From: Epithemia pelagica
Lineage: Eukaryota > Bacillariophyta > Bacillariophyceae > Surirellales > Surirellaceae
Direction of reading: 5' to 3'
Assembly: GCA_946965045.2 (NCBI GenBank)
Contig: OX337238.1
Location: forward strand, 2,170,001 to 2,234,000
Length of the DNA stretch: 64,000 bases
The notes beneath the pieces were generated by a model. It searched no databases, was not told the DNA's origin, and saw only the letters and a list, made by a program, of their open reading frames with translations. Made by a program: the position numbers and the translations under genes. Within the stretch, counting starts at the first letter, position 1; the number at the start of each line of letters is the position of its first letter. Shown here one piece after another: positions 45,780 to 54,500 of the stretch.

Positions 45780-45934
45780 AAAACTATAAGTTTATGCTTG
45801 CGTGATAGACTTTCGTCTGTTGTTGTAATCCATGACCTCCCCACTTCCATTTCTCGTCTCAATCGTCCCCTGTCTCCGACATCTTCAGACGACACTTAAA
45901 AATTGATTTGAAGCATGCCTAATCTCGTGTGCTT

Positions 45935-47095
45935 TGTGCTACATTGGGAAAATGCCTCCATCAATGGATGGCCCAATTTCAATGACCATGGCGCCTACGG
46001 TCAATCTGAGACCTGGGTACGCTCAGGTAGGTCCTAAACTAAAATGCTACAAAGTAGGAAGGCAAGCGAATCAATATTGAACGAGACGATTAGCAACGTC
46101 CTTCGGTCTCGAAATGTTGTGTGCTACGTGCTACATCGGGAAAAATGCCTCCATCAATGGATGGCACCTTCTCAATGACCATGGCGCCTACGGTCAATCT
46201 GAGACCTGGGTACGCTCAAGTAGGTTCTAAACTAAAATGCTACAAAGTAGGAAGGCAAGCAAAACAATATTGAACGAGACGAGTAGCAACGTCCTTCGGT
46301 CTCGAAATGTTGTGTGCTACGTGCTACATCGGGAAAAATGCCTCCATCAATGGATGGCACCTTCTCAATGACCATGGCGCCTACGGTCAATCTGATACCT
46401 CGTTACGCTCAAGTAGGTCCTAAACTAAAATGCTACAAAGTAGGAGGGGCAGAGAATCAAGATTGAACGAGACGAGTAGCGGAAACTGACGATGAGGATC
46501 TATTGTGGTTCGTGTCGCGAGAGATGAAAATCCTCATCGATGGAAGACTATTTTGCGATAACCATGGCACCTACGATAGTTATGGTAGTTGGTTTCACGA
46601 AGGTAGACCCTAAAGTAAAAGCCCTTCAAGTATGAACTGTAGAACTACCATATTGGAGCTTCGGCAGTACATCGAGTTACGGATGAAAATCTCGTTCCAA
46701 CAAAAACAAGCCAAATCGAGCAGGGGTTTGTTTGCGTTATCACGCCCACCGATAGCCCATATGACCTGAAAGTGCTCTTCCTTACACTACGATAGACACA
46801 TCGTAGGCACCATTTGATGGTAGGGCACGTAGTGGTCGACTTATAGTACCATCAATGTAGCGGCCAAAGGGCAATCTAGCGGCCATTACGTGGACGAAAA
46901 AAAATGACCCTACAATGGTGAGTTAGAACTCGATAACCATGGCCGCTATAGCAAAAGTGGCCCGCAGGGGCCGAGAGCATTGTTTGAAGAAAACGTCGCT
47001 CGATATTGGGGCATGGGCGTCCTATATTGAGTGAGTTACGCTAGATGTCCATCATGGTCATTTGGCCGCTATTTTCGAGGTTTTGGCCGCCTCAC
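45935..47095 (-). repeat. Right TIR of element 2
   Basis: Inverted partner of 36097-37600 but shorter, with about three 193-bp subrepeats (CTACAAAGTAGGAAGGCAAG phrases near 46048 and 46241, a variant near 46434) instead of about five. The outer ~600 bp match the left TIR with only a few mismatches. Confidence 0.95.
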
Positions 47096-47358
47096 CCGGC
47101 GCGGCACTATACACCCAAATTGTATCACGAAGATGGACATCGCGTCCATACCGCCATTCCGCCATTTTACATTATGAATCCTATATTGATTTTGATACCC
47201 TCTTGGAACAAACCGAAACCACCACCGAGGACGACGACCAGTCCACGACGACAACGACGACCAGTAGTACCACATCCGTCGCAGCCTCAAGTGCCTCGCG
47301 TTCTCTCCCACCCCCTCCATTGGAACAGGAGCAGTGGGTGGCGGCCATTCCTTCCTAA

Positions 47359-48217
47359 ACGTAGCTACACCCCTGGGTCTGTGGCCGCAACAAACAGAGT
47401 GATGATGATGATGATTATGGTCGCTTCCATCCAAGGGATGATGATTCCCAAACCAAGGCTGCCGAAAACGCGCGTGGTGAACGAGTCAGCAACCCCACGA
47501 TGGAAGCCAATAAGTGTCGTCGTCCCCCTCCAAAACTATACAGCCACTGATCGCATGTAATATGTATAGGTACTAGATATGTAAAGGGTGTTCGTCCTCT
47601 AGAGAGAACGACAGAAAAACAAGGAAAAGAGCCCCGACACAAAAGTAGCATTCCTCCTGTGGGACTTGTCAACACTGTTGCAATGGATTCGTATTGGATG
47701 CGTCCACTCGCGGAGCAAAATACCAATGACGACGTAAAGGACTCTGGGATGAAACAATCCCATTGTGTGCGGGACTTCCCATGCCAGACGGATTGTGTAC
47801 CCGACGTGTGTGGCATTGTCACGTCGAGGCGAGAGCCAACTTTGCCGAGTACCTAGCTACCTATAGCTGCTGCTTTGATGGAATGCCAATCGTGGCACGG
47901 CAAAATATGTGGAGAAAGAAACCAACTCAGATAGGAGGATCAGAGGATTGTTGTTGGATGCATAAGTCTTGAACTTGCCCATGCAGTCGGGATGATGCAG
48001 TGTTGTTCCTTGAAAGACTACAAAAGCAAGTCCTTCTCAACATCTTGTTGTCCACTTCTAGTATCCTTTGTGCCTGTCGCATATTATATGCCTCCAAAGT
48101 CTTTTCGCTCGCTTTTGTGTGTGTGACACAAGGCTCTACACGAAGCTACTCCTACCTGAGACGAAGAGGCTTGATAACCAGTAGTATGGTTCACGTGAGA
48201 AGAAGCAATCGAGAGTT
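47359..48217. other. No confident gene
   Basis: This holds the tail of a second open frame (47045-47560) and short motif-free ORFs at 47659-48251. Probably intergenic between the host ORF and PP2A. Confidence 0.4.
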
Positions 48218-49285
48218 TTACAAAAAATATTCCGGTGTTTTGCCCAACTGATTGGGTTCGCCCCGGCGCGGCGCCGGATCAAATTGAAGAAAGGTTGTTT
48301 GGAGCGTGTCTTCGTCCACTTCCATCATGGCCGCTTGATTGCCACAGCGGTAGCAATAATTGGGGGCCGAAAAGACAGTGACCAAGGATTTTTCGTGGCA
48401 CCAACTGTATCCTTCCATGACCAATTGATGAGCCCGGACCACCGTGGACAAGCCGTTGCAGTGCGTAAAGGCTTGCGTAACGTCGGCACCAAAGATAAAG
48501 CCGGCGCCGCGCGGACTAATGCCCCATCCCGTCGTCCGATCGTCGGGATCACTCCAAACCAAGTCACACATGGCTCCTTCGTGAGGGACTTCTTGGATCC
48601 GATCCAATTCTCGCACGTGATCGAGTGTCTCCAGCGACGGCGACAAGCCGCCGTGGGGACAAAAGATACTGGATTCAATCAAGGCCGACAATGGCAAGTA
48701 ATCAAACAAATCGGTAAACATTTTCCAAACATTGGCCGATCCATATTTCCGCAAGCATTCATCGTAAAAGCCATAGACTTGGGTGATTTGTCGACTTTCG
48801 TGATTTCCCCGAATCATGTACACGCGTTGTGGATATCGGACCTTGTAACAGGTCACCAATTGTACTGTTTCGACACTATAGTAGCCTCGATCCACGTAAT
48901 CTCCCAAGAACAAATAATTGGTATCCGGCGGGGCGCCACCAATCTGAAAGAGTTCCATCAAATCGTGCCATTGTCCGTGCACATCACCCACCACGGTGAC
49001 GGGAGCTGGCACGGGTTGTACGTTGCTTTCATTGAAAAAGACCTCCCGTGCCATGTCGCACAACAGTTTCACTTCAGCTTCCGTCAAGGGGGTCCCCAAA
49101 CGGAGTTTGGACAACCAAGCCTCCAAGTCATTCGTACTGGCCGTCGGCGTCGGGGTGGTGCTTGTGGTCTTATTGCTCCAAGAACCCTTTGCGAGTGACG
49201 GGGGGGCAATGGACGAGGAACTACTACTACTACTCGAGACTGACGACGATGTAACGTCGGGCTCACTGTCCTCCATGGTAGTCAT
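48218..49285 (-). CDS. PP2A-type serine/threonine phosphatase catalytic subunit, 355 aa
   Basis: Removes phosphate from Ser/Thr of many proteins, normally as the catalytic subunit of a heterotrimer with scaffold and B-type subunits. The PPP signature motifs are all present: GDVHGQ, GDYVDRG and GNHE for the two metal ions, then [15 protein letters not shown] and [11 protein letters not shown]. The extreme C-terminus is TPEYFL, close to the TPDYFL tail whose final Leu is carboxymethylated in PP2A. This argues for PP2A rather than PP4 or PP6. The first in-frame ATG is at 49285 (MTTMEDSEP). The N-terminal ~50 residues form a Ser/Thr-rich extension not usual for PP2A. Intronless and unbroken. Confidence 0.93.
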   Translation of the reverse strand: MTTMEDSEPDVTSSSVSSSSSSSSSIAPPSLAKGSWSNKTTSTTPTPTASTNDLEAWLSKLRLGTPLTEAEVKLLCDMAREVFFNESNVQPVPAPVTVVGDVHGQWHDLMELFQIGGAPPDTNYLFLGDYVDRGYYSVETVQLVTCYKVRYPQRVYMIRGNHESRQITQVYGFYDECLRKYGSANVWKMFTDLFDYLPLSALIESSIFCPHGGLSPSLETLDHVRELDRIQEVPHEGAMCDLVWSDPDDRTTGWGISPRGAGFIFGADVTQAFTHCNGLSTVVRAHQLVMEGYSWCHEKSLVTVFSAPNYCYRCGNQAAMMEVDEDTLQTTFLQFDPAPRRGEPNQLGKTPEYFL

Positions 49286-49798
49286 CTCCGTCTTGCTCCA
49301 TTGTATCCATGCATGTTCCAACTTCCAACGATGAGGACGAGACAGACGACAAAGAGCCTATTACCGGTAATGAAAGGCCTATAATGAAGGCCTCAAACTT
49401 AAAAATTCAAGGGACAGTCTACTTCGTTGAAAAAATGCGTGCCAAAGTCCAACCGAAGATCCATCCGTACTCCGTGCCAAAGTCCGAAGTGCCTGTACAG
49501 AAAAACCCCACAATTGCACCAAGCACTAACACTACTGCCTGGCGTTGTACGATTCGCCCTTAGGTCGGGTAGGTAAAGGTTGCGTTCCCATACTCAAGAG
49601 TAGTGAGTAGTGAGCATCCAAATTTCCGACTGAGTGCTACCAAACCTCACTCTAGGGCGTACGACATCACTACGCAGAAAAATCCAACCTTCTGTCGCAA
49701 GAAGGTACTCGAGATAGAAAATAAGTCGTTCTGCCTTTATTTCAATTGATGTATCGCTTCATTCGTTCCTGTGCTGGACAACTTTCAGTAGTAGCAAG
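49286..49798. other. Intergenic
   Basis: No supported gene; presumably the upstream regions of PP2A (to the left) and of the P-loop ATPase pseudogene (to the right), which are divergent. Confidence 0.4.
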
Positions 49799-50477
49799 AT
49801 GCCAGAGACAATCTCGTCCGGAAACCAACGAAACAAAAAGCTTGGTACTGATCTACAGCCGAGTGTCGAAATCAAAGAATCTGCAGCAAAGAGGACAAAA
49901 CTTGATGCGTTGAACGGTGCCGCGTCGAATGAGCAGATTCTCGGGGCTTAGGGCACATTCGCAAAGCGATATTTTAGTCAAGAAGACTCACAAGATTTGT
50001 GTTACCCTTTCATGGTCTCCGAAACTTGGAATCGCAATGAACTCAACAGATTGTTCCGTGAAAAGCAAGTGACTGTTTTAGAACACATCCGTAAAGACAA
50101 TGACACACGTGCTCCTTTGGTTGTAATGGCCGTGGCAGGTTGGGGAACGGGAAAACTCATTTTCTCAAAGCCGCCCCTGGGTTTGTCGGCCAAGAGAGCC
50201 TATTCATCAGCTACAACCAAGGTCAAGATTTGGCAACTGACGTGTCAGAAACACGCAAGGCTCTATTGCTGCGCATCATCTTTCAAACGTACGGAACCGG
50301 ATCATGTGGAGCCGCAAGCTTTCTCACTTCGCGCGAAGGAAGGCATATGATTGAAACATGGGACTATCAAACGTTACTTGGCGTTGCCACCGAACGTCTC
50401 GTGGAAACGTTTGCTCACACCACTGGCCTTGTGATTTGCCTCGACAACGCGAGAAAACTTGAACGTCTCAGGGTTGG

Positions 50478-50689
50478 TGTTGGAGGTAGCTGGAGTCGGA
50501 TGTGCGACTAAGGACAAAGAACAGGCGAAAATGGATGACGAGAACACGTGGCAGCTGGTGACGCAAAAGAAAAAGAGTCATAGTAGATTTAGTGGTAACG
50601 AGGGCACCAAGTGCTCATTCTATCAACAATAAGAAGTTATCGATCCTTTTGTTGCTTGTACGGCACTTGGTAGGGATTGTGTTTCAACA
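50478..50689 (+). repeat. 5' LTR of Copia element
   Basis: 212 bp, TG...CA. Sequence right after it (TATTGTTGATAGAAAGC) should contain the primer binding site; no tRNA match assigned. Confidence 0.97.
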
Positions 50690-50735
50690 TATTGTTGATA
50701 GAAAGCTTTATATCTTAAGATTGACTGTTGCGTTC

Positions 50736-51521
50736 ATGTCTGGAGCTGAGATTCCTTTTGGACCGCCAGTTAATACTCCAGTGACCCGTCTCATCCGTGC
50801 ACTAGCCCACTTGAAGATTGAGCAGAATCGCGAACTCAACCAACGAGAACGAGGTCACCAAACCCGACTGCGTGACATCGATCGTCAATATTGGGCCGAC
50901 AAGGCTCAGCTGGAGCAGCAGTACCAGCAGCGTCGCGCGGAAGAGTGCCAACAGTACCAACAAACAGTACGAGACATTCGCCACAACCAGGAAGTTGCCC
51001 AACGCGATCTCTACCGTGAAGCAGAGCAAGCTGAACAAGCACGACGTCAAGCAGAGGTGCAAGAGAATCTTGAACAGCCCGAAGAACCGCACGTCGTAGT
51101 AGTACACCGTGACGAAGTTCAACCAGTCAATCAGGTTCAACAAGACCCAGAAATCCTAGCGGAGGCTCAGCCAATTGGAGTCGTCGCTGAGGAACAGGAA
51201 CACGAAGAAGTTCAAGAAGCAATTCCAGACAATTCTCGTGAAAATCCGAGAGAACAAAACCTTCCTCAAGCCCAACCAGTTGCGCGCCGTCTACGAGTAG
51301 CACCAGTACGTGAAGTAGCAGCACGACAACTTGCAGTTGGAAGTCGAGTCGGAATCCGAAACGGGATACGCCTCGCAGACCACATCGACTTGGTACACAA
51401 TCAGGAAGGGCGCGTCACGCGAATCACTGAAGTGTACATCCACATAGAGGTGTGGAATCCAAGAACCAACCACCACGAAGTAATACTAAGACAAGAACAA
51501 AACGTCCGCCTCATTGAGTAA
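50736..51521 (+). CDS. Extra ORF upstream of gag in Copia, 261 aa
   Basis: ATG at 50736 (MSGAEIPFGPP), unbroken, stop at 51519-51521, with the gag-pol ATG only eight bases on. Residues ~25-110 are Gln/Glu/Arg-rich and predicted by eye to be a coiled coil. A Pro/Glu/Gln-rich linker follows. The C-terminal ~55 residues (GSRVGIRNGIRLADHIDLV, then RVTRITEVYIHIEVW) look like a small beta barrel of the KOW/Tudor kind. Copia elements usually have a single Gag-Pol frame, so a separate protein here is unusual. It could be a nucleic-acid or chromatin reader, or an N-terminal Gag part made separately. Expression from the same transcript needs reinitiation or another mechanism; inference. Confidence 0.75.
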   Translation: MSGAEIPFGPPVNTPVTRLIRALAHLKIEQNRELNQRERGHQTRLRDIDRQYWADKAQLEQQYQQRRAEECQQYQQTVRDIRHNQEVAQRDLYREAEQAEQARRQAEVQENLEQPEEPHVVVVHRDEVQPVNQVQQDPEILAEAQPIGVVAEEQEHEEVQEAIPDNSRENPREQNLPQAQPVARRLRVAPVREVAARQLAVGSRVGIRNGIRLADHIDLVHNQEGRVTRITEVYIHIEVWNPRTNHHEVILRQEQNVRLIE

Positions 51522-51529
51522 CCACCAAG

Positions 51530-54500
51530 ATGTCCAGCAATCAAACAGATGGCCCAAGGCCTGATCAAGCGACATCATCTTCGAACCAGTCCCAAGGACG
51601 TGGTAACCAAGGTCGTGGAGGACGAGGAGGACGCGGACGATCGAACCAAGGTCGAGGACAGCGCCAAAATCAACCAAAGTTTGAAGGGCAAGAGCCGCTG
51701 CTCAAGGAGTGCATATTTGATTATGCCCATGATGCACAATCAAAGAAGTACCTGAAGAACATCGAGCTACTTGTCGGATACGTGGGGACGAAGTTCCCAA
51801 AGTATAACATGATTTTTCAACGTGGAATAGAGAATTTGGAAATTCCTCCACCGCAAAGGCCACAAATCCCTGAAGACGAAAGCACCATGACGATGCTAGC
51901 CGTCGAGCAGTGGAAAATGGAGTTCAAGCAGATACAAGAGCAAGAAGTTGCAATTGGCAGTTTCAAGTCCTCGCTGTACAGTCTCTTGCTCGGCCAGTCA
52001 ACACCCGTACTCAAAGACAAGCTCAAGGCACACGCGTCGTTCGAAAGCATTCACACAAGTCGTGATGGAATCGAACTACTCAAGTTAATCAAGAGTATCA
52101 CCTTCACCTACGATAGTGATAGAGTCTACACTGGAATGGCCCTGGATAAAGTGAGGGCAGACTTCTACACCATGAAGCGCCATCCTGGCCAGTCAATCCA
52201 GGCATTCTATGAAGCCTTCACTGCTAAGGTAAAGATCATGAGGGAGTTGGGAGTGGTGTTATGCGACCCAACCTACGTGAATGAAATAGCCAAGAAAAAT
52301 AAGCGAACAACTGCTGAGGATGCCGACAGGGAAGAGGCAGAAGAAAGGATGATCGCAAATAGATTCATCAGGGCGTGTGGGGTGAAGGAGTATGAGGCTC
52401 ATCTCCACAACAGCTTCTTGGATGGGAACACAATATACCCATCAACCTTGGCAAATGCCCGTGCAATCATTGATGCACGAATGGTTCGCCGTGATAGCCA
52501 ACAGAACAATAATAACAACAACAATCAGAACCAAGGACAAGGGACAGGCACTGGTGTAGCTTTTGTGGCTGAGAACTCTAATGCAAGCGAGCATGGGTCA
52601 TCAGAGAACAGCCAAAATGCATCTAGCTCAGAAGGTTCGCGCTCAAATGCAATTTGTACTGACAACCACTACTCTGTCTCACATATATTCGCTGCCTCTA
52701 CTTTGTCACAGGATAATGTCCCTCCCCATTGGGTCCTATTGGACAGCCAAGCAACAGTTAGCATTTTCAGTAACAAGAAACTTATTACCAACATCACAAA
52801 GGTAGCAACAAGCATGACCATCCGAGGCCTTTGTGGTAAAAGAACAACCAACCTACAGGCCCAAGTCAAGAATTATGGTACCGTATGGTACGACCCAGGC
52901 GGTTGGGTGAATATTTTATCTATGCATCAAGTGAAAAGAGCACACAGTATCCATTTCAACAGCGTGAAAGAAGACGAATTCATTGTCCGGGCAATACTGA
53001 CAGGGGAAGTCACAGATATATTCCGCCCCAGCCCTGAAGGACTGTACTATACTAGCTGGCCAAGTGCCCCATTCACACACGGCTCTGTTTTAGTTAGTAC
53101 AGTTAAAGACAATAAGACATCATATTCGAAACAAGATATCAAACGGGCTGAAGCCGTAAGGCAACTGCAAGCCAAGATAGGACGGCCAAACACCCGAGAA
53201 CAATTCATCAGAATCCTTGATGCAAAGATGATCAACAATTGCCCATATACAAGCAAGGACGTAAAGATTGCTGAAAGTCTGTTTGGGCCCGATATAGGAA
53301 CGCTAAAAGGAAAGACCGTGCGATCAAAGCCAACCAAAGTGCACACGGAGGAAATTAAGGAGTGTAGAATCCCTGCCGAATATCAAGATGTCACACTTGG
53401 GATGGATGTTATGCATGTGAATGGTGTGGGGTTCCTAGTGACCGTGTCACGAAACATCAAGTTCGGAACCATTGATGTAATCTCAAGTACACAAGATAGT
53501 GAAATCGTCCAGTCAATCAAGAAAGTGGTCAGTACCTACAGAAGAGGGGGCCTGCGGCCTAAAATTATACTAGCTGATGGTGCCTTCGACACCACAGAGA
53601 TTAACAACGCCCTTGGACTACTGGGAATAAAATTGAATCCGACGTCACGAGAAGAACATGTCGGTGACATTGAGCGTTACATCAGAACAATCAAAGAGAG
53701 AATGAGATGCGTGTATAACACCCTACCATTTAGTTTTGTCCCGCGGATAATGGTGATGGAGCTTGGGAAATTCGCTGTCTACTGGCTGAACTCATTCCCG
53801 GCCAAGAATGGAATATCAGACCGGTCAAGCCCTCGATTATTGGTAACTGGTGAGGATATCGACTTTCACAAGCACTGTCAGTACGAGTTCGGGCAGTACG
53901 TACAAGTACACGAACCGCATAACAACACCATGCAGCCACGAACAGTCGGAGCCATTGCACTCCGACCAACAGGAAACAAACAAGGGGGTTACTACTTTAT
54001 GAGTTTGGTAACCGGGAGAATTCTAAACCGGGCAAAAGCAACGGTATTGCCAATGCCCGAAGGAATAGAGAAAAGAGTAGCGGCATTGACAGCAACACAA
54101 GACCAATATCCTGAATTGGCCTTTGGAAATCGTGACAACCGAATCACAATGGTTAATTTTGAGGATCTTGGCTATAATGAGGACGAAGACGAGGATTATA
54201 ATGAGGACGAAGACGAGGATTATGTTGTACATGAGGATTTTGACGAAGTATTAAGATATGATGACGAGTTTATTGCTGAGGAGCTGGCCGATGTTCAGGA
54301 TGACGAACCAGTGGGGGAGGACATTGTCGCTGATGATTATGTAAGTGATGGAGATGGAGAGGATGAAGGAGTGTTGGATGGTCTGGAGGACGAGGAGACT
54401 GAAGAACATGGTTTGAATGATGAGGAAGGTGACAACGTGATAGACAATGTAGCTAACGTGGATCATCATGTGGATGATCACTTGGAACCAGCAGCGGAAC

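Larger units (their letters stand above)
36097..47095. mobile_element. Element 2: 11-kb foldback transposon with piggyBac-like transposase and SET/2OG cargo
   Basis: Both ends begin GTGAGGCGGCCAAAACCTCG (right end inverted) and remain nearly identical for more than 600 bp. Further in, each TIR continues into tandem 193-bp subrepeats. CCGG flanks each end (36093-36096 and 47096-47099) as a possible 4-bp target duplication; outside it the host sequence is palindromic (GCCGCG / CGCGGC). Inside are four genes: an orphan on - (37748-38269), an orphan on + (38748-39308), a piggyBac-like transposase on - (39484-42758) and a SET-like/2OG-oxygenase fusion on + (43193-45779). The near-identity of the TIRs implies recent insertion, although two of the genes contain breaks. 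Confidence 0.9.
35879..47358 (+). pseudogene. Host ORF (about 158 aa) split by element 2
   Basis: The left part is 35879-36096 (ATG, starting MESQRFLQQQQQ, containing PPWEAVLIVTGCDDHPPC). The right part is 47100-47358, ending EQEQWVAAIPS and a stop. When element 2 and one CCGG copy are ignored, the two halves are in the same frame and total exactly 159 codons including the stop. This supports a real ORF interrupted by the insertion. A second possible frame on the right side (to 47560) weakens the certainty. I do not recognise the function. Element 3 ends about 110 bp upstream of this ATG. Confidence 0.5.
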
